DNA of 64,000 nt from Marinifilum sp965230805 (lineage in GTDB: Bacteria; Bacteroidota; Bacteroidia; Bacteroidales; Marinifilaceae), in the NCBI RefSeq assembly GCF_965230805.1, contig NZ_OZ246019.1:2232001-2296000 (forward strand). Direction: 5' to 3'. The notes beneath the pieces are model-generated. The model was not told the origin of the DNA, searched no databases, and saw only the letters and a list, made by a program, of their open reading frames with translations. Both the position numbers and the translations under genes were made by a program. The stretch's first letter is position 1. Every line of letters begins with the position of its first letter. Positions 55,034 to 64,000 of this stretch are shown piece by piece.

Positions 55034-55063
55034 AAAAAACCCGAACCAATGCTTGATTCGGGC
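55034..55063 (-). terminator. Terminator of the dihydroorotate dehydrogenase-like gene
   Basis: On the minus strand CCCGAATCA pairs with TGGTTCGGG, then TTTTTTATT. It lies 24 nt after the stop at 55087. Confidence 0.85.
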
Positions 55064-55086
55064 TTACTGTATTCTGATAAAAGATG

Positions 55087-56082
55087 TTAATGCATAATAA
55101 AATTCCTAAAGTGTTTCATGAATTGAACTCTTTGGTAAGCCGCAGGATCATTAGAGTTCGATTGGCTCATTTTCCCTTTAAAGTCACGAATATTTTCAAA
55201 CTCGTGATCTTCCATCCACGAGTAAATTTCTTTTAAAAGGATATCGATATATTCGGGGCCATGCTTGTAAATTACCGAAGCCAGCTGAACGGCATCAGCA
55301 CCGGCCAAAATGTGTTTGATAATGCTTTCGGATGTATGAATCCCCGTGGTTCCTGCCAATGAGCAGTTAACACGTTCCGACATAATGCCAATCCATCTTA
55401 ACGAATTTTTGTAATCATCGGAGTGCGATAGCACTTGTCCGCTGGTAACACTTAAATTGTGTATGTCAATGTCAGGACTGTAGAAACGGTTGAACATTAC
55501 CACTCCATCAGCATCCATATCGTTTAATTTCTGAATAAGCTTAGCAAGATTAGAGTGGTAAGGACTAATTTTTAGTGCTACAGGAATTGCAACCTGATCT
55601 TTCACGGTTTTAAGAACATCAAAATAGATTTGTTCGTTTTCTTCACCCGATCTGTTCAGGTCGGTTGGCAATACAAACAGGTTAATTTCCAATGCATCGG
55701 CACCAGCTTTTTCAATTTCGCGCGAAAAGTAAGTCCATTTCTGAGCACTAACACAGTTGATACTTGCAATTACCGGAATGGAAACGGCAGCTTTGGCTTC
55801 CTCAATCAATCTGAGATATTTCCTTAGAATATCCTCGTGCGGATCTTCCTCCATATAATCAAAGGTTTCGGGATAGATGTACGGACGACTGGTCATGGCA
55901 TGCATTTGCTCTTCCATTTCCAAAATAATTTCTTCCTCGAAAAGAGATTTAAGAACAATTGCACCTGCTCCATTGGCTTCTAATTCAACTAATTTTTCAA
56001 TAGAATCGGTTAAACCGGAACTGGCAACAATGATTGGATTTTTTAAATCAAGTCCTAAATAGCTTGTAGTTAAGTTTGGCAT
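55087..56082 (-). CDS. Dihydroorotate dehydrogenase-like flavoprotein
   Basis: 331 residues, a TIM barrel of the PyrD group. LDLKNPIIVASSGLTDSIEKL, VIASINCVSAQKWTYFSREIEKAGADALEINL, VALKISPYHSNL and GADAVQLASVIYKHGPEYI match FMN-binding and phosphate loops. The catalytic Cys/Ser loop of true PyrD (NxxCPNxPG) is not seen, so it may act on another pyrimidine or dihydro-compound. These proteins are commonly called dihydroorotate dehydrogenase-like. Monocistronic. Confidence 0.87.
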   Translation of the reverse strand: MPNLTTSYLGLDLKNPIIVASSGLTDSIEKLVELEANGAGAIVLKSLFEEEIILEMEEQMHAMTSRPYIYPETFDYMEEDPHEDILRKYLRLIEEAKAAVSIPVIASINCVSAQKWTYFSREIEKAGADALEINLFVLPTDLNRSGEENEQIYFDVLKTVKDQVAIPVALKISPYHSNLAKLIQKLNDMDADGVVMFNRFYSPDIDIHNLSVTSGQVLSHSDDYKNSLRWIGIMSERVNCSLAGTTGIHTSESIIKHILAGADAVQLASVIYKHGPEYIDILLKEIYSWMEDHEFENIRDFKGKMSQSNSNDPAAYQRVQFMKHFRNFIMH

Positions 56083-56272
56083 ATCAGTTAAGTTTTGTTT
56101 TTGCGATAATTTTGATTTTGAATCAAATTTAAATGGGCTTGCAGTTTATTTCAAATCAATAATCTTTATACTAAGATAGAAAATCCTGATCTTAAAGCTT
56201 TGCAAATCTTCTTGCAGTATAGCTCTTTTTTCACTTGTTTTGAAGATTACACTTTAAAACTACCCATTTAGA

Positions 56273-57811
56273 ATGAATATTTCAGTAAAGAAAAAAAGAA
56301 GTTGGACCGATAGATTTTTGAATCTAACCGAGAAGTTTGGAAATGCCTTACCGCATCCTGCTACCTTATTTGCAATTTTTGCCTTAATGGCAGTATTATT
56401 ATCCGGATTAGCCTCCCTTTTTCATTGGAAAGCTGTACATCCTGGAACAAAAGAAACCATCGAAGTGGTGAACCTTATTTCAGTAGAAGGTTTGCATCGC
56501 ATGCTGATCGAAATGGTTGATAACTTTACCGGTTTTGCGCCTTTGGGAATTGTTATGGTGGCCATGTTGGGAATTGGTATTGCCGAAAGCAGTGGTTTAA
56601 TTGCCACACTCATCCGCAAATTGGTGCTATCGGCTCCAAAAAAGATGCTGACTTTTGTATTGGTTTTATCTGGGATTTTATCAAATACTGCTTCGGATGT
56701 AGGATATGTTCTCCTGATTCCACTTGCCGGGGTGATTTTCGTTGCAGTAGACCGACATCCTATTGCAGGTATGGCGGCAGCTTTTGCCGGTGTATCGGGT
56801 GGGTTTTCGGCCAACTTGATTTTAGGAACCATAGATCCTTTGTTGGCCGGTCTTTCTGAGGAGGCAGCACGTATTGTTGATCCAACGGTAAGTGTAAATC
56901 CTACCGCTAACTATTACTTTATGGTAGTATCTACCTTTGTAATTGCTTTTGTAGGGACTTTGGTTACCGATAAAGTAATAGAACCACGACTTGGCGTTTA
57001 CAAAGATGCAAGCGAGCACAAAGAGGAAATTCACAAGTTAACAGCTTTGGAGCGAAGAGGACTGCGTTGGGCCTTGTATGTAGCTCTTTTCTTAATAGCC
57101 GTTGCCCTTTGGGGATTAATCCCTGAAAATGGATTCCTTAGAGGAACTGATGGTGGTTTTTTAACTTCGCCATTGCTTAAGGGTGTTGTTGCCATATTGT
57201 TGTTGGGAGCCGGAGGTTGTGGTATTGCCTACGGATTTGGAGCCAAGGTTTTTAAAAACGATGCAGATATCATGGATGGTATGGCTAAATCGATGCAAAC
57301 TCTGGCTAGCTACTATGTTTTGGTATTTTTTGCGGCTCAGTTTGTTGCCTATTTTAAATGGTCGAACTTGGGTGTAGTGATGGCAATTAAAGGAGCCGGA
57401 GCTTTAATGGCTGCCGAAATAGGTATGATTCCGCTGATGATATTATTTGTAATGCTATCGGCAATCATTAATATGCTTATGGGATCGGCTTCGGCCAAAT
57501 GGGCGATTATGGCACCCATTTTTATCCCGATGTTTATGTTGATGGGCTACTCCCCTGAACTTTCGCAAGTAGTATACAGAATAGGGGATAGTGTTACCAA
57601 TGTAATATCTCCAATGATGAGTTTCTTTGCATTAATCATAGCTTACTTTCAGAAATACGAAAAGAATTCTGGCATTGGAACCATTATAGCCACTATGTTG
57701 CCTTATTCGGTGGTATTCTTTGTGGTTTGGGTAATTCTATTAATGGCATGGATCTTTTTAGGCCTTCCATTAGGACCGGGGGCAGGATTGGAGTATACCA
57801 TGCCTCAATAA
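56273..57811 (+). CDS. AbgT family transporter
   Basis: 512 residues, about 13 membrane helices. TEKFGNALPHPATLFAIFALMAVLLSGLASLF, GVSGGFSANLILGTIDPLLAGLSEEAAR and MGSASAKWAIMAPIFIPMFMLMGYSPE are AbgT landmarks. Family members import p-aminobenzoyl-glutamate or export sulfonamides. No abgAB hydrolase genes are nearby, so the antimetabolite-export role is as likely as folate-breakdown uptake. Confidence 0.94.
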   Translation: MNISVKKKRSWTDRFLNLTEKFGNALPHPATLFAIFALMAVLLSGLASLFHWKAVHPGTKETIEVVNLISVEGLHRMLIEMVDNFTGFAPLGIVMVAMLGIGIAESSGLIATLIRKLVLSAPKKMLTFVLVLSGILSNTASDVGYVLLIPLAGVIFVAVDRHPIAGMAAAFAGVSGGFSANLILGTIDPLLAGLSEEAARIVDPTVSVNPTANYYFMVVSTFVIAFVGTLVTDKVIEPRLGVYKDASEHKEEIHKLTALERRGLRWALYVALFLIAVALWGLIPENGFLRGTDGGFLTSPLLKGVVAILLLGAGGCGIAYGFGAKVFKNDADIMDGMAKSMQTLASYYVLVFFAAQFVAYFKWSNLGVVMAIKGAGALMAAEIGMIPLMILFVMLSAIINMLMGSASAKWAIMAPIFIPMFMLMGYSPELSQVVYRIGDSVTNVISPMMSFFALIIAYFQKYEKNSGIGTIIATMLPYSVVFFVVWVILLMAWIFLGLPLGPGAGLEYTMPQ

Positions 57812-57865
57812 TTTTTTATAAAAACACCACCCGAAGCAAAATCTATACTTGGGTGTAAAAATATG

Positions 57866-57913
57866 AATCTCAGTGCATGTAGGATATTCTCTTTATTCCA
57901 CTGAGATTTTTTA
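57866..57913 (+). terminator. Terminator(s) after the AbgT gene
   Basis: AATCTCAGTG (57866-57875) pairs with CACTGAGATT (57899-57908) and is followed by TTTT. A weaker hairpin (CACCC..AAG with CTT..GGGTG, 57827-57855) precedes it. Confidence 0.65.
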
Positions 57914-57943
57914 AGTATTTTTTTCGAAAAAATGTAGATTTTG

Positions 57944-57975
57944 TTTTGCGAGAATCAAACAATTATCTACATTTG
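57944..57975 (+). promoter_or_regulatory. Promoter of the tRNA-Leu gene
   Basis: TTTTG at 57944-57948 and TACATTTG at 57968-57975, 19 nt apart, an exact fit to the Bacteroidota TTTG/TAnnTTTG promoter. Transcription would start about 10 nt before the tRNA. Confidence 0.75.
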
Positions 57976-57994
57976 CATCGCATTCAAAAGCAAT

Positions 57995-58076
57995 GCCCAG
58001 GTGGCGGAATTGGTAGACGCGCTGGTCTCAAACACCAGTGGGGCAACCCGTGCCGGTTCGATCCCGGCCCTGGGTA
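57995..58076 (+). tRNA. tRNA-Leu (CAA)
   Basis: 82 nt. Acceptor stem GCCCAGG/CCTGGGT (first pair a G-T wobble), discriminator A, no encoded CCA. D arm TGGCGGAATTGGTAGACGC, anticodon stem CTGGT/ACCAG with loop CTCAAAC giving anticodon CAA at 58029-58031, long class II variable arm (TGGGGCAACCCGT), T arm CCGGTTCGATCCCGG. The anticodon reads UUG codons. It is closely followed by a strong terminator. Confidence 0.97.
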
Positions 58077-58080
58077 CAAA

Positions 58081-58119
58081 AAGATCCTTTCGAAGATATT
58101 CGAAAGGATCTTTTTTTAT
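58081..58119 (+). terminator. Terminator of tRNA-Leu
   Basis: AAGATCCTTTCGAA pairs with ATTCGAAAGGATCTT around a short loop and ends in seven T. Confidence 0.9.
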
Positions 58120-58203
58120 GCACTACAGTAAGGAAATTGCTTTAGATTGGGATCAAGCGGAAAACTGGATCATGATCTGGGTCTTTCAAGTAATCAGGGG
58201 ATC

Positions 58204-58482
58204 ATGATAGTGGAATTGAGACGTAATGTGCGGGAGCTGGTTAAGGAACATAAAAAGAGAAAATCGTTATTTGGAAAACTAATTATTTGGCAATCAATCG
58301 CTTCTGTTTTTTAGCCTATGATTGGATTGTATGTAAACAACAAGCAATTAAAGGATAATGATTTGAAATTTAGATATATTGAAGCTTGTGGTGGGGGTGA
58401 TTCAGAAGGGCTATTGGTATTAGAATCTGTTTTTGATATTAATTCTAATATAATTAAGATGCAGATAATTACAAATGAGTAA
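58204..58482 (+). other. Gap region with two possible small ORFs
   Basis: Within the 530-nt gap between the tRNA and the T9SS gene, two short frames occur: 58204-58314 (36 residues, basic, MIVELRRNVRELVKEHKKRK) and 58318-58482 (54 residues, MIGLYVNNKQLKDNDLKFRY). Neither has a good ribosome-binding site or a match I recognise, and they could be decayed remains. The AT-richness of the 3' side suggests acquired DNA beside a tRNA. Confidence 0.25.
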
Positions 58483-58515
58483 ATAAAATAGAATATAATT
58501 ATTTCTACATATAGA

Positions 58516-58547
58516 TTGATGATTAATTTATTTTTTTTGTATGTTTG
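58516..58547 (+). promoter_or_regulatory. Promoter of the T9SS protein/tail-fibre-like operon
   Basis: TTG at 58516-58518 and TATGTTTG at 58540-58547, 21 nt apart. Leader of about 52 nt before the ATG at 58607. Confidence 0.5.
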
Positions 58548-58606
58548 ACGTTAATCAAGAAAAATAAATTATATACCAATAAAAATACAATGTCAATAAC
58601 TAACCT

Positions 58607-59407
58607 ATGAATACTGTAATAAGAACAACATTAATTTTTATGCTTTGTTGTATGATCGTTTCTGTTGGTAAAACTCAATCGATTAAGATGAAATCATTAG
58701 TTGCAAGTCTAAAAGTAAGAGATAGTGAAAAATTTGATTCATATTTTGCAAATCTTGGTGCTGATGTAAGGGAATTACAGAGGATACATGGTATTACATA
58801 TAAGTTAAGTTTTGATTCAGAAGCTATTTATGCAGATTCAGTATTTATTTCAGCAGATAGAAATTTACTTGGATTAGCAAATGATGAATATTTCGAAATG
58901 CAAAGAGTCGACAGTTCTTTTGTATTGTATTCTCTAACTTTAAAAGGAAGAAATAAGGCGTTGAAACTTGATACTCTTCCAATATTATTAAATTTTGTTA
59001 TTAAGCCAGAAACACATTATAACCTTATTGCAAACAATTGTGAATATACTATTGAATTTCAGGCTGAAAGCGTAACTGCTTATGACAATAATAAAACCGA
59101 AATTGAACTAAGTCCATTCGTATTACCAATAAAGTTGGAATGCGAAGAGAAAGGAGAGAGTCAATTGTTAATTGCAGCACCAAATCCAACTAGAGAACGT
59201 TGCTGGGTACACTTACCTACTGAGAAAAAACAGGATGTTAAAACTTTAGTATTATATAATACAGCCGGAAAACCACAAAGTTTTACTTCCCAGCTTAATG
59301 ATGAGGAGCTTGAATTAAACCTGGATTGCTTGCTTTCCGGGCATTACTACCTGAATATCATTTATTCAAAATATGATAAAGATGTGGTTAAGATTGTAAA
59401 ACTTTAA
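58607..59407 (+). CDS. Secreted protein with type IX sorting domain
   Basis: 266 residues. Signal peptide (FMLCCMIVSVGKTQ|S). Residues 25-185 are beta-rich and unidentified. The last ~80 residues, QLLIAAPNPTRERCWVHLP, then VKTLVLYNTAGK and SGHYYLNIIYSKYDKDVVKIVKL, are the T9SS type A sorting signal: PNP start, xYNTAGK, and final KIVKL. So it is sent across the outer membrane. It is 46 nt before the tail-fibre-like gene and probably co-transcribed, perhaps a partner displayed with it. Confidence 0.85.
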   Translation: MNTVIRTTLIFMLCCMIVSVGKTQSIKMKSLVASLKVRDSEKFDSYFANLGADVRELQRIHGITYKLSFDSEAIYADSVFISADRNLLGLANDEYFEMQRVDSSFVLYSLTLKGRNKALKLDTLPILLNFVIKPETHYNLIANNCEYTIEFQAESVTAYDNNKTEIELSPFVLPIKLECEEKGESQLLIAAPNPTRERCWVHLPTEKKQDVKTLVLYNTAGKPQSFTSQLNDEELELNLDCLLSGHYYLNIIYSKYDKDVVKIVKL

Positions 59408-59453
59408 TCCAAGACTAATTTTTTTGAAAAAAACGAGTTTAATTTATGTTAAT

Positions 59454-62400
59454 ATGAAGAAAATCTACTATTTAATATTTATTCTATTACTTAATATTCC
59501 AATTGCAAATGCACAGAGCATTCAGGGGAAACAGGAAATTAAAAATCATTTTCAAAATGGAAATGCCCCAGGAGCAATACACTTCGGATATTTAATTGAT
59601 GCCTGCTATAATTATTCTGTCGGAGAAGGTTTGATATATGATTCCGCAAATAATTTATTAAAATCAGAAGTTCCATTGAATGTTCTTTACAACAAGCTTT
59701 CAGATACTGCAAGAATTCTTAGACAGGAAAGAACGCATGAGTTCACCATTTTAAAAAATTCTTTATCAAACAGCGAAACTAATTTAAGTGGAAAGATTAT
59801 TGATCTGGAAAATAGGATGAGAGCAGAACACTCAGACACTGCGACTCAGATTAGACTGGATTTTAGGAATTCATTGAATACATTTAACGCCTCACTTCAA
59901 AACGATTATAATTCTCTTTCAAATAAAGTAAAACAGAATAAGAATGAAATCGTTCAGTCTTTGAAGGATTCCACAATTTCTTTGCGTTCATACATTCAGC
60001 AGGAGAATCTCAGTTTAGAAAGTAAAATTGGAAGTTTACAAAGCGCAGTTGAAAATGATTTTATTCAGTTTGATCAGAACAAAACAAATGAAATTGCAGA
60101 TACGGCTAAATCCCTTCGTTCAAACTTTTCTTTATTGAATCAAACAACCAATTCAAAATTATCTGATGAAGTTGGTCGAATTGAAGGCTTATTGAGTGAC
60201 AACAATAATAAAATGCTTGATACTGCTAAAAACATCAGAACTGATTTTAACCTTAAAATAAACCAACAGAATAATAACTTACTAGATACTGCCAATAGCA
60301 TTCGAAACACAATTACACATTTAAACTCGAACTTAGATAAAAAAATATCTGATGAAGTTAGTCGGATTGAAGACTTATTGAGTGACAACAATAATAAAAT
60401 GCTCGATGCCGCTAAAAACATAAGAACTGATTTTAACCTGGAAATAAACCAACAGAATGATAACTTACGAGATACTGCCAATAGTATTCGAAACACAATT
60501 TCACATTTAAATTCGAATCTGGATAAGAAGTTTTCTGATGAAGTGATCCGACTGGATGCTAATATTAATAAAGCAGAATTGGCACTTCAGGATACGGCAT
60601 TACAAATTCGATCTGATTTTAAAATCAAATTAGAATACCTGGAAGTTGCACTGCAAGATACTTCTAAAGTAATTCGCAAAAGCATTAGTGATTTAAATGA
60701 GAGTTTACAACTAAAAATAGAAACAGGAGATGCTGATTTAGAACTTCTTCTTACTGATGCCAAGTTAAGCTTAAGAAAGAAAATTGATTCTTTGGCTGAA
60801 GTTCATAATCTGGATCGAATTGCGCAAGAAAACCGGATGATGGCAATTGAGGAAAACCATCAGGATGTAAGAGATACCGTTTATAAAATGAAGGTAAAGC
60901 TTGATACACTGAATTATACAGAAAAAAACTTTACCAACACCTTAAAAGAAAAGCTTTTAAATATTGATGATGGAGCCACAAGAAGCGATAACAATTTTAC
61001 AGATGAATTAAAATCGAAATTAGATGGAATAGAAAACAATGCTAACAATTATCAATTGCCTTTAGGAACACACGGAAAGTTAGGAGGAATTCAATTAAGC
61101 CAGGATTTTGTATTGTACAATGGTAAGGCTTATAACGCTTTAGATGCAGATAAAATTGACAGACAATATGCTACTGATACCATTATTAAGAATTGGACAT
61201 CGGAAATGAAGGATGGGGACCAATGGACCAGGCTTCGCTACAAGATGGAAAATGGATCGGTTGATGCAGAAGGAAATAAGCTGTATGATTATGGAGAATG
61301 GAATCAGGCATACAAATTTATTTACGATGACCTTGAGACCTCTTACTATGAATTTAATGCAACAGACTCAACAAATGTAATTCTTGGGATTCATGAAAAG
61401 AATAAAAAGTTTTTAGGAGAAGATAATACGCTTATTGGTCATAGTGCCGGTTATACACTATACAAAGGTGGAGATAGAAATGTTTTGCTAGGCAAATCTG
61501 CTGGTAGAAGTTCTCAAGGCATATCCGATAATGTTTTAATTGGTAACCAGGCTGGTGAATCGATTGGAGATCCTGATATTGTATCTGTAATTAGTGGAGA
61601 ATACAATGGAGAGCGAAATGTAGCACTTGGAAGCAAGGCCATGCAAGGACGGAATGCAAGTGGTAAATCGGTGGCAATTGGTTATTCTGCTATGGAGTTA
61701 GGAGAACAAAACTCAACAATTGCCATTGGATATAAGGCTGCAAATTCAAATTCCGGTTCTAATAATATAGCTATAGGATATGAGGCTGCTCATTCTATTC
61801 CGGGTTCAAATACAAACAATAATATTGCCATTGGATATCGTTCGGCATTCAATACAAGTTATGCCAAGAGGAATATTTTTGTAGGAGACTCCTCTGCTTT
61901 TAGCAACGAATCGGGCACAGGTAACATTTTTATTGGACATGGCAGCGGCAAAAGCAATAAGGGAAGTGGAAACCTGTTTATTGGGAATGATATGGAGCTT
62001 AATGGGGATAATAAGCTGTTAATCGGAAATAATAACAATGTTCTGATTTCGGGCGATTTTTCTGCTAACACAGTATCCATAAATAAACTTAACACACAAA
62101 ATTTAGAGGTCGTAAATTCCAGTTCAAATTCTTACTCGATAGGCAGCAACGAAGTAATTAATGCCACTTCGCAATATGTTGGGCAGGGAGGAGTAAATAC
62201 GCCAGGAAGAGTCGTAAGTTCCTATGCAAACTCGAAAGCAAGCACAACAACAGCAATTGCAGCTCCTAATGGAACTGTGAATGCAAAATATGTATCAGCC
62301 AATCAGTCGATACAAATAGGCGCCAGTGAAGTTGTAAACAGCACTGCCGAATTTGTTGGTTCCGGGGGTGTAAATACTACTGGGGATATCAGCACAAATG

Positions 62401-64000
62401 CTAATCTTACTGCAAATGATTTACAATCAAACACTGCAAAATTTACTCAATCTCTTCAGGTTGCAGGTATCGATATCGTAAAACACGATGGAACAAACAT
62501 TACAGAGAGGTACGCTACTCAAAATCATATTCATTTGCCAGCAGAAATATCAACCAACACTGAAAATAGGTTTGTAAAAGATTCTGATATCTCAAATTGG
62601 AACAATAAAGTTGATAAAGTATTGGGCAAAGCACTGTCGACTAACGATTTTACAACTGCATATAAATCGAAACTGGATGGAATCTCAGTAGGAGCAAATA
62701 AGTATGTGCATCCTTCCAGTCATTCTGCAAGTATGATCATGCAAGATGCAAGCCACCGTTTTATTACCGATACCGATAAAACAAAATGGAACAATAAGGT
62801 TGACAAAGTATCGGGCAAAGCATTGTCGAGTAAGGATTTTACCGCTGCCTATAAATCGAAACTGGATGGAATTGCGGCCGGAGCAAATAAATATGTGCAT
62901 CCTACCAACCATTCTGCAAGTATGATCACGCAAGATGCAAGCCACCGTTTTGTTAGCGATACCGATAAAACAAAATGGAACAATAAGGTTGACAAAGTAT
63001 CGGGTAAAACATTGTCGAGTAAGGATTTTACCGCTGCCTACAAATCGAAATTGGATGGAATTGCTGCCGGAGCAAATAAATATGTGCATCCAGGCAGTCA
63101 TTCGGCAAGCATGATTACCCAAGATGCAACACATCGATTTATTAGCGATTCTGAAAGAAACACTTGGAACAACAAGGTAGATAAAGTATCGGGTAAAGGC
63201 TTATCTACTAACGATTTTACCAGCACACATAAATCGAAACTGGATGGGATTGCAGCAGGAGCAAATCAATATGTGCATCCAGCCAATCATTCGGCCAATA
63301 TGATTATTCAAGATGCAAGCCACCGCTTTATTAGCGATTCGGAAAGAAATACTTGGAATAACAAAGTAAATAAAGTGTCGGGTAAAGCATTGTCGAGCAA
63401 TGATTTTACCAGTGCCTATAAATCAAAACTCGATGGAGTTGCTACAGGAGCCAACAAATATGTGCACCCAGCCAATCATTCGGCCAATATGATTAGCACC
63501 ACAACCGATAAACAATTTGTAAGCCAAAGCGAAAAAGACAATTGGAATGCAGGGCAAATACCAGTTGGTGGAATTATTATGTGGAACGGAACCACTGTTC
63601 CTAACGGTTGGGCCTTGTGTAACGGACAAACGGTAAATGGAAAAGTAACACCTGATTTAAGAGGTAGGTTTATTGTGGGAAGTTATGCCGGAAAATCAGG
63701 TTTTAATGTTGGTAATTCTGGAGGAATTGTTACTAATGCCGGGCAAACATCTACTTCTGGTGGTCATAATCATACAGGAAATACCGGAGGGTACAAACTA
63801 ACTTCAAGCGATTTACCGGAACATAGGCATAATATGGCTCATACCCATAAAATTCCGGCAAAGAAAGGAGCCAGATATTCTTCAACCACCGATGAGAGTA
63901 ATCCTGGTGGATCGGGCAAAGGAAGCAGAAGAACAATGAACAATACAAGGGACTATAATTTCTCAACAGAGGCTGCTTCTACATCTTATACCGGCTATAC
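59454..64000 (+). CDS. Giant secreted tail-fibre-like protein, 5' part (runs off window)
   Basis: An open frame of 1,515 codons with no stop before the window end. Signal peptide MKKIYYLIFILLLNIPIANA. Residues ~60-500 are a long coiled coil with an internal 62-residue duplication (SDEVGRIEGLLSDNNNKM and SDEVSRIEDLLSDNNNKM, 186 nt apart). Residues ~660-860 are YadA-head-like repeats (NVALGSKAM, SVAIGYSAM, NIAIGYEAA). Five 63-residue repeats begin with WNNKVDKVSGKALS and contain KLDGIAAGANKYVHP (period exactly 189 nt from 62598 to 63543). A phage Tail_Collar domain follows (VPNGWALCNGQ, TPDLRGRFIVG near 1385). It resembles phage long tail fibres, yet is preceded by a signal peptide, so it is probably a surface adhesin. 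Confidence 0.88.
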   Translation, partial: MKKIYYLIFILLLNIPIANAQSIQGKQEIKNHFQNGNAPGAIHFGYLIDACYNYSVGEGLIYDSANNLLKSEVPLNVLYNKLSDTARILRQERTHEFTILKNSLSNSETNLSGKIIDLENRMRAEHSDTATQIRLDFRNSLNTFNASLQNDYNSLSNKVKQNKNEIVQSLKDSTISLRSYIQQENLSLESKIGSLQSAVENDFIQFDQNKTNEIADTAKSLRSNFSLLNQTTNSKLSDEVGRIEGLLSDNNNKMLDTAKNIRTDFNLKINQQNNNLLDTANSIRNTITHLNSNLDKKISDEVSRIEDLLSDNNNKMLDAAKNIRTDFNLEINQQNDNLRDTANSIRNTISHLNSNLDKKFSDEVIRLDANINKAELALQDTALQIRSDFKIKLEYLEVALQDTSKVIRKSISDLNESLQLKIETGDADLELLLTDAKLSLRKKIDSLAEVHNLDRIAQENRMMAIEENHQDVRDTVYKMKVKLDTLNYTEKNFTNTLKEKLLNIDDGATRSDNNFTDELKSKLDGIENNANNYQLPLGTHGKLGGIQLSQDFVLYNGKAYNALDADKIDRQYATDTIIKNWTSEMKDGDQWTRLRYKMENGSVDAEGNKLYDYGEWNQAYKFIYDDLETSYYEFNATDSTNVILGIHEKNKKFLGEDNTLIGHSAGYTLYKGGDRNVLLGKSAGRSSQGISDNVLIGNQAGESIGDPDIVSVISGEYNGERNVALGSKAMQGRNASGKSVAIGYSAMELGEQNSTIAIGYKAANSNSGSNNIAIGYEAAHSIPGSNTNNNIAIGYRSAFNTSYAKRNIFVGDSSAFSNESGTGNIFIGHGSGKSNKGSGNLFIGNDMELNGDNKLLIGNNNNVLISGDFSANTVSINKLNTQNLEVVNSSSNSYSIGSNEVINATSQYVGQGGVNTPGRVVSSYANSKASTTTAIAAPNGTVNAKYVSANQSIQIGASEVVNSTAEFVGSGGVNTTGDISTNANLTANDLQSNTAKFTQSLQVAGIDIVKHDGTNITERYATQNHIHLPAEISTNTENRFVKDSDISNWNNKVDKVLGKALSTNDFTTAYKSKLDGISVGANKYVHPSSHSASMIMQDASHRFITDTDKTKWNNKVDKVSGKALSSKDFTAAYKSKLDGIAAGANKYVHPTNHSASMITQDASHRFVSDTDKTKWNNKVDKVSGKTLSSKDFTAAYKSKLDGIAAGANKYVHPGSHSASMITQDATHRFISDSERNTWNNKVDKVSGKGLSTNDFTSTHKSKLDGIAAGANQYVHPANHSANMIIQDASHRFISDSERNTWNNKVNKVSGKALSSNDFTSAYKSKLDGVATGANKYVHPANHSANMISTTTDKQFVSQSEKDNWNAGQIPVGGIIMWNGTTVPNGWALCNGQTVNGKVTPDLRGRFIVGSYAGKSGFNVGNSGGIVTNAGQTSTSGGHNHTGNTGGYKLTSSDLPEHRHNMAHTHKIPAKKGARYSSTTDESNPGGSGKGSRRTMNNTRDYNFSTEAASTSYTGY

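Noticed and set aside
57941..58207. 88-residue ORF across the tRNA-Leu
   Set aside because: It reads through the tRNA gene and its terminator; such frames arise in tRNA-Leu genes and are not coding.
60140..60496. 118-residue minus-strand ORF and similar ones to 63966
   Set aside because: They are antisense shadows of the repeated coiled-coil and repeat regions of the giant plus-strand gene.
13316..64000. Integron integrase gene
   Set aside because: No tyrosine recombinase with the integron-specific patch was found in any listed or manually read frame; it must be outside the window or lost.

Overview
The window looks like a chromosomal segment of an anaerobic or marine Bacteroidota bacterium (order Bacteroidales/Marinilabiliales-like; genus not determinable from sequence alone). 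The evidence is a type IX secretion C-terminal domain, SusD-free but typical Bacteroidota lipoproteins, DUF5723, DUF4834 and DUF3098 proteins, the conserved ftsX-DUF3098-uppP-truB-queA gene order, promoters of the TTTG / TAnnTTTG type, and low G+C with long A/T-rich spacers.

Region 1 (1-13,315) is the unusual part. After the 3' end of an aminotransferase gene comes an integron-type cassette array read on the minus strand: a PKD lipoprotein, a Fic protein, a GNAT acetyltransferase, a secreted 528-residue orphan (about 519 from the preferred start), a 326-residue orphan and a two-gene cassette. Each cassette is bounded by GTT/AAC core boxes that match its own two ends, and consecutive cassettes are separated by attC-like imperfect hairpins. 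All five attC sites carry a group II intron (class IIC-attC type) inserted at the same position, TTGT or ATGT before the R' box, and in the orientation opposite to the cassette genes. Five introns are ORF-less and exactly 668 nt long; one is 1,916 nt and encodes a reverse transcriptase/maturase, sitting in direct tandem with an ORF-less copy. A 185-nt 3' fragment of the coding type ends the array. No integron integrase gene is present in the window, so this is a cluster of attC sites lacking integrase (CALIN) as far as can be seen.

Region 2 (13.3-15.4 kb) is gene-free and holds about 24 tandem 40-bp hairpin units whose stems show paired changes, then degenerate repeats. Region 3 (15.4-28.2 kb) carries ordinary metabolism: a TorF-like porin with an ammonium transporter, a CruF-like carotenoid enzyme with an alpha/beta hydrolase and an AraC regulator between inverted copies of a small MITE-like element, a GH76 mannanase lipoprotein, a PAPS-reductase-like protein, a class 1 isoprenoid enzyme, a 2-hydroxyacid dehydrogenase and a globin. 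Region 4 (28.2-32.4 kb) is the conserved ftsX-DUF3098-uppP-truB-queA operon.

Region 5 (32.6-43.1 kb) is a surface polysaccharide cluster: flippase, nonulosonate synthase, a CMP-nonulosonate synthetase fused to a HAD phosphatase, a GT52-like sialyltransferase, pyruvyltransferase, glycerol-3-phosphate cytidylyltransferase, CDP-glycerol glycerophosphotransferase and a YfhO-type membrane protein. Together they suggest an acidic glycan containing a sialic-acid-like sugar and glycerol phosphate. Region 6 (43.2-57.8 kb) contains a nitrilase-family amidase, glycyl-tRNA synthetase, several Bacteroidota-specific envelope proteins, an antiquitin-type aldehyde dehydrogenase followed by a second hairpin array, a dihydroorotate dehydrogenase-like protein and an AbgT transporter. 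Region 7 (57.9-64 kb) has a tRNA-Leu(CAA), a T9SS-sorted protein and the first 1,515 codons of a giant secreted tail-fibre-like protein that runs off the window.
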